From Chromatiaceae bacterium (GTDB lineage: Bacteria > Pseudomonadota > Gammaproteobacteria > Chromatiales > Chromatiaceae): a stretch of DNA of 64,000 bases. The stretch lies in contig JACKMK010000002.1 in the NCBI GenBank assembly GCA_024235395.1, forward strand, positions 124,001 through 188,000, in the 5' to 3' direction. Below are positions 36,055 to 44,260 of the stretch, in pieces. Both the position numbers and the translations under genes were made by a program. Position 1 is the first letter of the stretch; each line of letters starts with the position of its first letter. The notes below the pieces were generated by a model. That model ran no database searches. It saw only the letters and a program-made list of their open reading frames with translations, and was not told the DNA's origin.

Positions 36055-37047
36055 ATGAACGCAAGGCCGGCAGACGATCGCTATCCGGTGTTGGTCGGGG
36101 ACATCGGCGGGACCAATGCGCGATTCGCGTCGATTCGCGCACCGGGCGCCCCGCCGGAATTCATCGAGGTCCTGCATTGCGCCGATTTTCCCGGGCCGTT
36201 CGAGGCGATCCAACACTACCTCGCCGTCACCGGCTCGCCCACACCTCGGCGTGCGGGGTTGGCGGTCGCCACCCCGGTCAGCGGTGACCAGGTCAGGATG
36301 ACCAACAGCCACTGGTCGTTTTCGCGCGCCGCGCTCAGCGCTCAGCTCGGGCTGGAGGAACTGTTGGTGCTGAACGACTTCGCCGCCTTGGCGCTGGCGC
36401 TGCCGCACCTGCATGACGACGAACTGCGCCAGGTGGGTGGTGGCGCCGCACAGCGACGACGGCCGCTCGCGGTGCTTGGACCAGGTACCGGGCTGGGAGT
36501 CTCCGGACTGCTTCCGTGTGACGATGGCTGGGTGGCGCTGAGTGGCGAGGGCGGGCATGTCAGCTGTTCGCCGGTGACCCCGCGGGAGTCGGCGATTGTC
36601 GAGATCGTGCGACGTCGCTACCCGCACGTGTCCGCGGAACGATTGATCTGCGGCGATGGACTGGTGAACCTGTACCGGGCCCTTGCCGAACTCGGTGATG
36701 TCACTGCGCTGCCGCTCACACCCGAGGAGGTCAGCGCGCGCGGACTGAACGGCGAATGTGCGATCTGCAACGAAGCACTCGGTGTGTTCTGCGCGATGCT
36801 CGGTACCGTGGCATCCAATCTGGTATTGACCCTGGGTGCGACCGGTGGGGTCTACATCGGCGGCGGCATCGTTCCGCGGCTCGGCGATTTCTTCGTCGAT
36901 TCGGCGTTCCGCGCCCGCTTCGAGGACAAGGGTCGCTTCACCGATTACCTGGCGGCGGTGCCAAGCTTCGTGATCACCGCCGCTTATCCCGCCCTGCACG
37001 GAGTGGCTGGTGCACTGCATGCCACGGCTGCGAAGCCATCAGCCTGA
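36055..37047 (+). CDS. glk: Glucokinase
   Basis: This is a 330-residue cytoplasmic sugar kinase of the bacterial Glk family (not ROK). The start ATG 36055 follows GAAGAG; the open frame upstream is non-homologous. The ATP-binding motif GDIGGTNARFAS lies at residues about 15-26. The catalytic region includes LEELLVLNDFAALALALP with the conserved N-D. LGPGTGLGVSGLLP and LSGEGGHVSCSP complete the active site. It converts glucose to glucose 6-phosphate. GlgC follows in the same direction, suggesting a link to glycogen synthesis. Confidence 0.93.
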   Translation: MNARPADDRYPVLVGDIGGTNARFASIRAPGAPPEFIEVLHCADFPGPFEAIQHYLAVTGSPTPRRAGLAVATPVSGDQVRMTNSHWSFSRAALSAQLGLEELLVLNDFAALALALPHLHDDELRQVGGGAAQRRRPLAVLGPGTGLGVSGLLPCDDGWVALSGEGGHVSCSPVTPRESAIVEIVRRRYPHVSAERLICGDGLVNLYRALAELGDVTALPLTPEEVSARGLNGECAICNEALGVFCAMLGTVASNLVLTLGATGGVYIGGGIVPRLGDFFVDSAFRARFEDKGRFTDYLAAVPSFVITAAYPALHGVAGALHATAAKPSA

Positions 37048-37076
37048 TGGGGTGATCCGGGTTCACGGGAGCCATG

Positions 37077-37099
37077 CCCGACCTGTGTTTGAGGTCGGG
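37077..37099 (+). promoter_or_regulatory. Perfect 8-bp hairpin between glk and glgC
   Basis: CCCGACCT (37077-37084) and AGGTCGGG (37092-37099) pair perfectly around the loop GTGTTTG. It lies 30 bp after the glk stop and 77 bp before the probable glgC start. No T-run follows, so it may be a weak terminator, a processing site or a control hairpin that sets the ratio of the two products. Confidence 0.5.
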
Positions 37100-37175
37100 T
37101 GGGTTCAAGATCAGGGCGGCATGCCGCCATTCACTGATACATGCGCCAGTACGATGTCGAACAGTCGGTGATTGC

Positions 37176-38390
37176 TTGAAGATCCTCGCGTTGATAATGG
37201 CCGGCGGCGAGGGAAGACGACTGTCCCCGCTGACTGCTGACCGGACCAAGCCCGCAGTCCCGTTCGGCGGCCGCTACCGGATCGTCGACTTCGTGCTCAG
37301 CAACTTGGTCAATTCCGGGATTCGCGCGATCTATCTGCTGGTTCAGTACAAATCGCAATCGCTGATCGAACACCTGCGTCAGGCATGGCAGACATCGCCC
37401 ACTGCGCTGCGGCATTTCGTGACGGTCGTGCCCCCACAGATGCTCGGTGGGCCCTACTGGTTTCAGGGCACCGCCGACGCGGTCTATCAGAACCTGAACC
37501 TGGTGCGGATCCATCGTCCCGATCATGTCGCGGTATTCGGCGCGGATCACGTCTATCGCATGGATGTGCGGCAGATGGTGCAGTTCCATGAGGACAACGG
37601 TGCGGACGTCACGGTGGCCGCGCTGCCGGTACCGGTCGAGCAGGCGCATGGGTACGGTGTCATCGACGCCGATGCCAACGGCATGGTGCGCGGTTTCCAG
37701 GAGAAGCCGGAACAGGCTGTCGGGATGGCGGGCGATCCCGGTCGCTGCCTCGCATCGATGGGCAACTACGTGTTCAAGGCGGAAGTGCTCGAAAAGGTGT
37801 TGGAAGAGGCGCACGCGGCCGGCGAGAAAGATTTTGGCCGGGACGTGATCCCGCGCATGCTCGACGGTCACCGGGTATTCGCCTACGACTTCACCTCGAA
37901 CCAGGTCCCGGGCCTGAAGTCCTACGAAGAGGCCGGCTACTGGCGCGATGTCGGCACGATAGCGGCCTATCACAGGGCCAATCTCGACGTGCTCGGACTG
38001 CAACCACGCTTCAACGTGTTCAACCCGGACTGGCCGATCTTCACCAGCAACTACCCCGGGCCGGTACCGAAGATCGTCGGTGGCGAGATCTACAACAGCA
38101 TATTCGGCGGCGGCACCATTGTGAACGGTGCGCGCGTGCGCAACTCGATCGTGCGTCGCGAGGTATTCATCGATCGCGATGCCGAGCTCGACGACTGCAT
38201 TGTCATGGACTATTCACAGATCGGGGCGGGCGCCCGTCTGCGACGTGTCATCGTCGATCGATACAACGTGATCGCTGCCGGTACACAGATTGGATACGAC
38301 CTCGAATCGGACAGTCGGCGCTATCATGTCGATGACGACGGTATCGTCGTCATCGCCCGCGGCGTTCGCGGTCACCAAACGATTTACTGA
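37176..38390 (+). CDS. glgC: Glucose-1-phosphate adenylyltransferase
   Basis: This 404-residue enzyme makes ADP-glucose for glycogen synthesis. The start is probably TTG 37176, because the family sequence begins there (LKILALIMAGGEG). An ATG at 37074 would add 34 unlike residues and falls inside the hairpin. The nucleotide and activator motif GGEGRRLSPLTADRTKPAVPFGG is intact. So are the segment PYWFQGTADAVYQN, the catalytic aspartate in FGADHVYRMD and the sugar-phosphate-binding EKP. A left-handed beta-helix domain forms the C-terminal 110 residues. Glucokinase lies just upstream. Confidence 0.92.
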   Translation: MKILALIMAGGEGRRLSPLTADRTKPAVPFGGRYRIVDFVLSNLVNSGIRAIYLLVQYKSQSLIEHLRQAWQTSPTALRHFVTVVPPQMLGGPYWFQGTADAVYQNLNLVRIHRPDHVAVFGADHVYRMDVRQMVQFHEDNGADVTVAALPVPVEQAHGYGVIDADANGMVRGFQEKPEQAVGMAGDPGRCLASMGNYVFKAEVLEKVLEEAHAAGEKDFGRDVIPRMLDGHRVFAYDFTSNQVPGLKSYEEAGYWRDVGTIAAYHRANLDVLGLQPRFNVFNPDWPIFTSNYPGPVPKIVGGEIYNSIFGGGTIVNGARVRNSIVRREVFIDRDAELDDCIVMDYSQIGAGARLRRVIVDRYNVIAAGTQIGYDLESDSRRYHVDDDGIVVIARGVRGHQTIY

Positions 38391-38443
38391 TCGACACGCG
38401 GCAGAGGCATCTGACGGCAGACCGCCGGGGCGATCGGGATGGT

Positions 38444-38863
38444 TCAGTGCGGGTTGCCCGTGGCGCCGTTGCCGCGACCCGCGGGCGATGCCGCTTCATC
38501 GCCGTCCTCTCGCAGATAGCGTGCGGACACCCAGCCGACCAGCCGCTGATAGCGTACCTTGCACCAGCGGCGGTCAGCACTTGCCGCGCGCTGCTGTTCG
38601 CTCATGCCCTGCCATTCGGCAAACGACGGTCCACCACGACATCCCAGATTCTGGATGCCGCGGGCCCCATGCGGTATCTGGCCGATCTTCGTGGTCGCGG
38701 TCGTCGGACCCAGGCGTACGTTGAGGGCGCCTCCGACAGCGATGCCGGTGACCGCGAAGTAGTCCGGTCCGGAGGCCTCGGACAGTGCTGCGGGAGAGAG
38801 CAGAGTCGCGAAGCCAAGCAGGCCGCTGCACACCATGCATCGAAGTGAACGGACCGGCGGCAT
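38444..38863 (-). CDS. Secreted SH3b-like domain protein
   Basis: This protein has about 139 residues from ATG 38863 (MPPVRSLRC); a GTG at 38890 is also possible. A signal peptide (MVCSGLLGFATLLSPAALSEASG) precedes a bacterial SH3 domain. That domain's start, YFAVTGIAVGGALNVRLGPTTATTKIGQIPHGARG, and end, WCKVRYQRLVGWVSARYLRED, are typical of SH3_3 domains. These bind peptidoglycan or peptides. A short insertion in the middle (about residues 75-95) carries a cysteine. It follows the small membrane gene at 38871 by 7 bp. Confidence 0.78.
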   Translation of the reverse strand: MPPVRSLRCMVCSGLLGFATLLSPAALSEASGPDYFAVTGIAVGGALNVRLGPTTATTKIGQIPHGARGIQNLGCRGGPSFAEWQGMSEQQRAASADRRWCKVRYQRLVGWVSARYLREDGDEAASPAGRGNGATGNPH

Positions 38864-38870
38864 CTGTCGT

Positions 38871-39119
38871 CTAGCGCAGTTGATCGACACTGTGGTCGCC
38901 GTTCGACGCCACTTCCTGCGACACCTGGACGACGCGATGACTGCCGAACAGGATCGCGGCGAGCAGCAGGATCTTCAACGCCTGGCCGAACGAGAGTGTT
39001 TTCAAGCCGAAGACCTCCGGCATCGTGGTGTTCCACAACCAGCGAAAAACGACCACGAAAACGGCGATGAGTACTGCAGCGATCGCGAGTCCTGCTATGA
39101 CTGCGGCGGCATTTTCCAT
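38871..39119 (-). CDS. Small two-helix membrane protein of unknown function
   Basis: This is an 82-residue protein. ATG 39119 is supported by GAGGAGAAC upstream. It has two hydrophobic helices, VIAGLAIAAVLIAVFVVVFRWLW (about residues 7-29) and ALKILLLAAILFGSHRVVQV (about 46-66), with a short loop. No family is recognised. It lies in a run of four minus-strand envelope genes, 38 bp after the lysozyme-inhibitor-like gene. Confidence 0.65.
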   Translation of the reverse strand: MENAAAVIAGLAIAAVLIAVFVVVFRWLWNTTMPEVFGLKTLSFGQALKILLLAAILFGSHRVVQVSQEVASNGDHSVDQLR

Positions 39120-39157
39120 TTCCGTTCTCCTCAGATGACAATCGACAGGGACTGGCG

Positions 39158-39817
39158 CTAGTTCGACGCCTGGATTGCGCAGTCGAGCGCGGGTTCGCCC
39201 GGCCATTCGAAAAGTGCCGTGTCACGCTTGATCCAGAATACATAGTCCCCATCGGTTTCATGGGCCATGTATTTCGAGCCCGAAGCGGCCGGCGCGAGCG
39301 TCGCCACGAGGTGCCTGTCCGACCACTGGAGATAGGCGTGTGGTGTGTCACTGTCGACGAACGTCAGGCTGACTGGGGACTCCAGCCCGCTGCAGGTCAT
39401 CACCATCGGGCCCTTACTGATGCCCTCCTCGTCGCGGCTCCTGGACGCGGCATGGTCGCGGCGCAACGCATGTATCCGCTGGACATAGCTGTCGAGCATG
39501 CAGCGCGCCAGGTCTGCCGATTTTTCGCATGCGTCGCGTTGTCTGAGCCACAGGTGCTGCCGCTGGACGATTTCGGCACGCCCGGCCTCGCTCAGGTGAT
39601 TCGCGTCTTGGGCCAGTTGGAACAGCCGTTCGACTTCGCGATCGAGTCCGGACAGATCCTGGTCGCGGCATACAAGGGCCGTGGCCGCGCCGCCCGTTTC
39701 GAGGCAGTCGAAGCTCGGTGGCTCGGCGACCGCTGCCGTGGCAAGCAGCAAAATGATTCCCAACGGGATCAGGTCGGGTCTCAATGTGCCGGTTCGTGTC
39801 GGGGGACGTCGCCTCAT
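39158..39817 (-). CDS. LprI-like/MliC-like lysozyme inhibitor fusion, secreted
   Basis: This 219-residue protein has a signal peptide (LIPLGIILLLATAAVAEP). The first mature domain (about residues 33-120) has the LprI/DUF1311 pattern FDCLETGGAATALVCRDQDLSGLDREVERLF and QRQHLWLRQRDACEKSADLARCMLDSYVQRI, with four cysteines. The second (about 137-216) has the MliC pattern MTCSGLESPVSLTF, then LVATLAPAASGSKYMAHETDGDYVFWIK, and a closing cysteine. SGSKY corresponds to the SGxxY loop that blocks c-type lysozyme. The protein probably protects peptidoglycan in the periplasm. MliC alone is about 110 residues, so this is a true two-domain protein. Confidence 0.8.
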   Translation of the reverse strand: MRRRPPTRTGTLRPDLIPLGIILLLATAAVAEPPSFDCLETGGAATALVCRDQDLSGLDREVERLFQLAQDANHLSEAGRAEIVQRQHLWLRQRDACEKSADLARCMLDSYVQRIHALRRDHAASRSRDEEGISKGPMVMTCSGLESPVSLTFVDSDTPHAYLQWSDRHLVATLAPAASGSKYMAHETDGDYVFWIKRDTALFEWPGEPALDCAIQASN

Positions 39818-39871
39818 GGCATTAGCTTAGCGTGGACCGGGCATTGTGATCCACGCGTCAGAGGGATCGCA

Positions 39872-40825
39872 TCAACGATCTGCGATCATGTGCTCTGCAC
39901 GATGCAGTGTAACGGGGGCCTGCTTGTCGAGGGGTGCGCGTCGGAGCCACTCGACCAGGTTCCGCCAGTCCGTCTCCGGCAGGCGGGCGAGCATCGAGGT
40001 GCGGGCTTCGAGGAAGGCCCCGGCGGCGTTCACGACGACTTGTCCACCTCCGCCGGATGACGGTGGATGGGCCGCCAGAATCTCCCAGTCGATGCGATAA
40101 CCGCGATCTGCGGCGGTACGGATCGCCTGGTCCAGTTCGACGAGTTCGCCCGCCGTCTCGCGGCATGCGGCCGCCTTGTCCTCACGCCGCATCAGGTCGG
40201 TGAATTCGCAGCGCAGTACGTCGTCGACCTCAAAGGTCGGCGGCGCCTGTTGGCTCAGCAACCAGGCGCCCACCAGGTCCCGCTTGTCGGGGGAGCGCGA
40301 TGTGCCTTGATCGTTTACCACGCTGCAGTCGTTGAACCGGCAGAATGCCGCCAGCACCCGTTCTTCGACATCGCGTTCGGCCTCTGGACGCGGCGCGGTC
40401 ACTGCGACCGGCTGACCGTCGATGATGATGAACAGTTGCTGTTGCGCATCGACGTGGAGCACGAACGGCGTACCCTGCGAGAGCCGCAGGCGCGCCTGCT
40501 CAAGCTGGTTTGCGACGCCGGCGGTCGCCTGTCGCCATCGCGCCAGCTTGTTGCGCCGTGCCGGCGTGCTGAGACGCTCCCGAGCGGCATCGGAGAGTTC
40601 GGCATCGTAGCTGTGCAGCATTGCCTCGAGCACGATATCTGCGAACTCCCATTGCGTCGTGGGATCGGCATCCTGCAGAGCGCGCGCGAGCGCCGTCAGG
40701 CGTGGTGGCTGGAGTTGGATCCGTGCGCCCGGCGGGCGCTGATCGGCCGCCATACACATCTGTGAGGCGAACACCCACAGAGGTACCGCAAGCAACGAGA
40801 CAAATCGATTCAGGATACGCGACAT
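39872..40825 (-). CDS. Secreted protein of unknown function
   Basis: This 317-residue protein has a clear signal peptide (FVSLLAVPLWVFASQMCMAAD). The mature part is mostly helical. Cysteines occur in AFCRFNDCSV, VLRCEFTD and AAACRETA and could pair in the periplasm. No known domain or catalytic motif is apparent. It is the first gene of a four-gene minus-strand group and is divergent from the deoxyribosyltransferase-like gene, with 128 bp between the starts. Confidence 0.6.
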   Translation of the reverse strand: MSRILNRFVSLLAVPLWVFASQMCMAADQRPPGARIQLQPPRLTALARALQDADPTTQWEFADIVLEAMLHSYDAELSDAARERLSTPARRNKLARWRQATAGVANQLEQARLRLSQGTPFVLHVDAQQQLFIIIDGQPVAVTAPRPEAERDVEERVLAAFCRFNDCSVVNDQGTSRSPDKRDLVGAWLLSQQAPPTFEVDDVLRCEFTDLMRREDKAAACRETAGELVELDQAIRTAADRGYRIDWEILAAHPPSSGGGGQVVVNAAGAFLEARTSMLARLPETDWRNLVEWLRRAPLDKQAPVTLHRAEHMIADR

Positions 40826-40953
40826 CGTCTGGGCGATCTCCGCAAAGTGACGGCATGTTATCCCGATCCGGCCCGGAGGGTCGCAATGTTCGATGCTATG
40901 CTCAGGTGGGTCGGTGGCGCCGCCGACTGGAACAACAGTGGGGCCGACAGACG

Positions 40954-42945
40954 TTGAGTATCAAACCGCACGCGTTCGTTGCGATGCCGTTTGGCATCAA
41001 GCCGGGTCCGGACGGCCAGCCGGTGGACTTCAATCGTGTCTATGCAGAGCTGATCAAGCCCGCACTGGAGCGTGCCGGGCTGTTCGCGTTCCGCGCCGAC
41101 GAAGAGACGCGGGCAGGCGATATCCGCGTGGACATGTTTCAGGAGTTGCTGATCGCCGATCTCGTGGTGGTCGACCTGACCATCGACAACCCGAATGTCT
41201 GGTACGAGCTCGGCGTGCGGCACGCGTTGCGTGCGCGCGGCGTGGTGCTGGTCTCGGGTGGACAGGCGACCAAGGCGTTCGACGTATACACGGATCGCAA
41301 GCTGCGCTACGGCATCAGCGAGGGTGGGCCTGATTCGGCGTCGCTCGATGACGACATCGAGCGCCTGTGCGGCATGATTCGGGACTCGATGGAATCCTGG
41401 CACGGGCGCAAGATGAGTCCGGTCTACCAGCTGATTCCAAACCTGATGGAGCCGGACTGGCGCAGTCTGCGGGTCGGCGATTTCCGCGAGTTCTGGGATG
41501 CCTACGAGGCCTGGGAACGTCGCATCGTCCAGGCGCGTCGTCAGGGTCGGGTTGGCGACATGCTGGTGTTGGCCGACGAGGCACCGGTTGCGGCGTTCCG
41601 TGCCGATGCCTGGATTCGGGCAGGCAAGGCCCTGCGGCGTATCGGACACTACGGCTTCGCCGTCGAGCAGCTCGACAAGGGGCTCGCGATCGATCCGGAA
41701 AACCTGGACGGGCTGCTCGAAAAGGGGACCTGTCTGCAGCGCCTCGCGATGCAGGGACGGCGTGGCTTCAGTCTCGACATGGCGCGCAGCCACTACGACG
41801 ATCTGCTGCGCAGCCATCCGAAGAACGCCGAGGCCTGGGCCTTGCGCGGTCGCGTCGACAAGGATGCCTGGCTGCTTGGCTGGCGCCTGCCCGGTGCGTC
41901 GGGCCAGGCGATGGTGGAAAACGCGCGTTACGAAGAGGCCCTGCTCAAGGCCGCGGTCGCCAGTTACGAGATCGGGTTCCGTGCCGATCCGCGCCATTAC
42001 TACTCGGGGATCAACGCCCTGATGCTGATGTACCTGCACGAGCACCTGCTCGCCGACGGCACCTATGGGCCGAAGATGGGGCTGCTCGCCGGCGGTGTGC
42101 GCTTCGCCGCAGAATGCGAGACGAACGACGAGCAGCTCTACTGGGCCAAGGCCTCGCTCGGCGATCTGCAGGTGCTGATCGGTACGCCGCAGTCCACTGC
42201 GGCCGCGTACAAGGAGGCGGTCGCGGTGAATCGCGGCAACTGGTTTGCACTGGATGCCTGTCGTGCGCAGTTGCTGATCCTGCGTGACCTGGAATTCGCG
42301 ACACCGAATGTCGATGCGGGACTGGAGGTGTTCGACCGAGCCCTGCAGCGTCTGCCGATGCCGGGGCGCGAATGGGAACCGAACCGGGTGTTTCTGTTCA
42401 GCGGGCACATGGTGGATGCCCAGGACCGGGCGGACGAGCGATTCCCGGAACGCCTGGTCGACAAGGCCGCGGAACGCATCAGCGAGCTGTTGACTGAACT
42501 GGAGGCCGGCCCCGAGGATCTTGCGCTGACCCAGGGAGCCTGCGGCGGCGACATCCTGTTCACCGAGGCCTGCCTGGCGCGCGGGGTTCGCGTGGAGTGG
42601 CTGCAACCGTTCACCGAACCCGAGTTCATCGCGCGCTCGGTCGCACGTTGTGGAGAACAATGGCGATCGCGCTATTTCGATGCACGCCAGCAGATGACGT
42701 TGCCCGTACTCTCGGCACAACAGGAGCTGGGTGAACACCCGGCTTGCCAGGATCGCGGATACGCCTATGAGCGCTGCAACCGCTGGTTGTTGTACACCGC
42801 GCTCGCCTGGGGTGTGGGCAAGGTACATTTCGTCTGCCTGTGGAACGGTGGCGGCGGTGACGGCCCGGGGGGCACTGCGCACATGTATGGTGAAGTCGCA
42901 CAACGGACCGGCCAGGTGCATTGGATCGACACGCGTACCTTGTGA
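40954..42945 (+). CDS. Deoxyribosyltransferase-like/TRAFs-binding/SLOG-like multidomain protein
   Basis: This is a 663-residue cytoplasmic protein. The domain begins at TTG 40954, which I take as the start; the longer frame to 40621 crosses the divergent gene. Domain 1 (residues 1-130) is of the nucleoside 2-deoxyribosyltransferase/TIR-like type: FVAMPFG, then DE at 49-50, and DLTIDNPNVWYELGVRHAL with the probable catalytic E85. The middle (about 160-460) is TPR-like and resembles the MAP3K TRAFs-binding region. The C-terminal part (about 478-663) has FSGHMVDAQDR, GACGGDILFTEA and LQPFTEPEF, resembling SLOG nucleotide-sensing folds. The patatin gene follows 65 bp later. Together they may form a sensor and effector. 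Confidence 0.8.
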   Translation: MSIKPHAFVAMPFGIKPGPDGQPVDFNRVYAELIKPALERAGLFAFRADEETRAGDIRVDMFQELLIADLVVVDLTIDNPNVWYELGVRHALRARGVVLVSGGQATKAFDVYTDRKLRYGISEGGPDSASLDDDIERLCGMIRDSMESWHGRKMSPVYQLIPNLMEPDWRSLRVGDFREFWDAYEAWERRIVQARRQGRVGDMLVLADEAPVAAFRADAWIRAGKALRRIGHYGFAVEQLDKGLAIDPENLDGLLEKGTCLQRLAMQGRRGFSLDMARSHYDDLLRSHPKNAEAWALRGRVDKDAWLLGWRLPGASGQAMVENARYEEALLKAAVASYEIGFRADPRHYYSGINALMLMYLHEHLLADGTYGPKMGLLAGGVRFAAECETNDEQLYWAKASLGDLQVLIGTPQSTAAAYKEAVAVNRGNWFALDACRAQLLILRDLEFATPNVDAGLEVFDRALQRLPMPGREWEPNRVFLFSGHMVDAQDRADERFPERLVDKAAERISELLTELEAGPEDLALTQGACGGDILFTEACLARGVRVEWLQPFTEPEFIARSVARCGEQWRSRYFDARQQMTLPVLSAQQELGEHPACQDRGYAYERCNRWLLYTALAWGVGKVHFVCLWNGGGGDGPGGTAHMYGEVAQRTGQVHWIDTRTL

Positions 42946-43010
42946 ACGGCAGCGCGGAAGGTTTCGGTACGCGGCCACCGCCGTGAATCGTGTCCAAGGG
43001 GAGAAGAGAG

Positions 43011-44207
43011 ATGCAAGAACGACTGCGCGAACGAATCCGGTCCGCCGGGCCCAAGAGAATCCTGGCGTGCGACGGCGGCGGTATCCTCGGGCTGATGTCG
43101 GTCGAGATCCTCGCCGGCATCGAGCGGGATCTACGCGGCCTGACCGGGAACCCGGAACTGGTGCTCGCCGACTGGTTCGATTTCACCTGCGGTACCAGCA
43201 CCGGCGCCATCATCGCCGCCTGTATTTCGAGCGGGATGTCGGTGGACCAGATCCGCAGCTTCTACCTCGACAGCGGCAAGCAGATGTTCGACAAGGCATC
43301 GTTGCTCAAACGCCTGCGCTACAGCTACAACGACGAACCGCTCGCGCGGAAGCTGCAGGCCGAGCTCGACCGCGCACTCGGTCATCGACCACAGCCGGAC
43401 CAGCCGCACGCGACCCTCGGCGACGAAGGTCTGCGGACCCTGTTGATGATGGTGATGCGCAACCATTCGACCGACTCGCCCTGGCCGGTCAGCAACAATC
43501 CCTTCGGGGTCTACAATCAACGCGTGCGTGCCGACGGTACGCCGCGTCTGGACTGCAACCTCGATCTGCCACTGTGGCAGCTGGTGCGTGCGAGCACTGC
43601 GGCACCGACGTTCTTTCCGCCCGAGGTCGTCACCTTTGCCGAGGGCACCGACCGCGAGTACCAGTACATCTTCGTCGACGGCGGCGTGACGACATACAAC
43701 AACCCGGCATTCCTGGCCTACCAGATGGTGACCGCCGGATCGTACGGCATCAACTGGCAGGGCGGGGTCGATGACCTGCTGATCGTGTCGACCGGCACGG
43801 GCCACTGTCCAAACGAGCGTCTGGACCTGCGCGAAGGCGATCTCTGGCTGCTCGACCACGCGGTCAACATCCCGGGTGCACTGATGAATGCCGCCGCCGA
43901 TGGCTGGGACATGGCGTGCCGGACGGTCGGCGAATGTCGCTACGGGGCCGAGGTCGACCGCGAATTCGGGGCCCTGGTCACGCCCGCGGAACGTTGGGGC
44001 AAGGACCCGGCGAAGCGGTTTTCATACCTGCGCTACGACGCGGATGTCACGCCGGACGGACTCGCCGCGCTCGGTCTTGCGGATATCGAGGCGGAACATG
44101 TGCGCAAGATGGACAGCACCGACTACATCGATGAGATCCGGCGGGTGGGTGTCGCCTTTGCCGAACGCCACCTCGATACGGCGCGCCATTTTTCGGGTTT
44201 CTATTGA
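43011..44207 (+). CDS. Patatin-like phospholipase
   Basis: This is a 398-residue protein. ATG 43011 is preceded by AAGGGGAGAAGAGAG, an excellent ribosome-binding site. It has the oxyanion loop DGGG (residues 21-24), the nucleophile S63 in GTSTG and the catalytic aspartate D223 in FVDGG, so the Ser-Asp dyad is complete. There is no signal peptide, so it should act in the cytoplasm on the inner membrane. Patatins paired with nucleotide-handling genes include CBASS effectors such as CapV, but no cyclase gene is present here. The partner upstream is the multidomain protein at 40954. The trigger is unknown. Confidence 0.9.
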   Translation: MQERLRERIRSAGPKRILACDGGGILGLMSVEILAGIERDLRGLTGNPELVLADWFDFTCGTSTGAIIAACISSGMSVDQIRSFYLDSGKQMFDKASLLKRLRYSYNDEPLARKLQAELDRALGHRPQPDQPHATLGDEGLRTLLMMVMRNHSTDSPWPVSNNPFGVYNQRVRADGTPRLDCNLDLPLWQLVRASTAAPTFFPPEVVTFAEGTDREYQYIFVDGGVTTYNNPAFLAYQMVTAGSYGINWQGGVDDLLIVSTGTGHCPNERLDLREGDLWLLDHAVNIPGALMNAAADGWDMACRTVGECRYGAEVDREFGALVTPAERWGKDPAKRFSYLRYDADVTPDGLAALGLADIEAEHVRKMDSTDYIDEIRRVGVAFAERHLDTARHFSGFY

Positions 44208-44232
44208 GGCCGCTGCGCTCGGCGGGCGAGGT

Positions 44233-44253
44233 ACGGCCCTGCGGTCGGGCCGT
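44233..44253. terminator. Perfect 7-bp hairpin between convergent genes
   Basis: ACGGCCC (44233-44239) and GGGCCGT (44247-44253) pair around TGCGGTC in the 53-bp gap between the patatin and PldA stops. It is GC-rich but without a T-run. It probably serves as a shared bidirectional terminator or RNA end. Confidence 0.45.
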
Positions 44254-44260
44254 CCGTGCA

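Noticed and set aside
34837..37020. Very long minus-strand frame (727 codons) extending XdhC across the glucokinase gene
   Set aside because: Only the last 333 codons match XdhC; the rest is antisense to an intact glk gene and reads as the low-complexity shadow typical of GC-rich DNA.
37074..37175. ATG 37074 as glgC start
   Set aside because: It would put 34 unlike residues before the family start and place the start codon inside a perfect hairpin; TTG 37176 fits the family better.
40858..42978. 706-codon minus-strand frame opposite the deoxyribosyltransferase-like gene
   Set aside because: It is antisense to a gene with clear conserved domains; its own translation has no recognisable domain.
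43011..44207. Assignment of the patatin as a CBASS CapV effector
   Set aside because: No cyclic-oligonucleotide synthase, Cap2 or Cap3 gene is in the window; the only evidence is the shared patatin fold.
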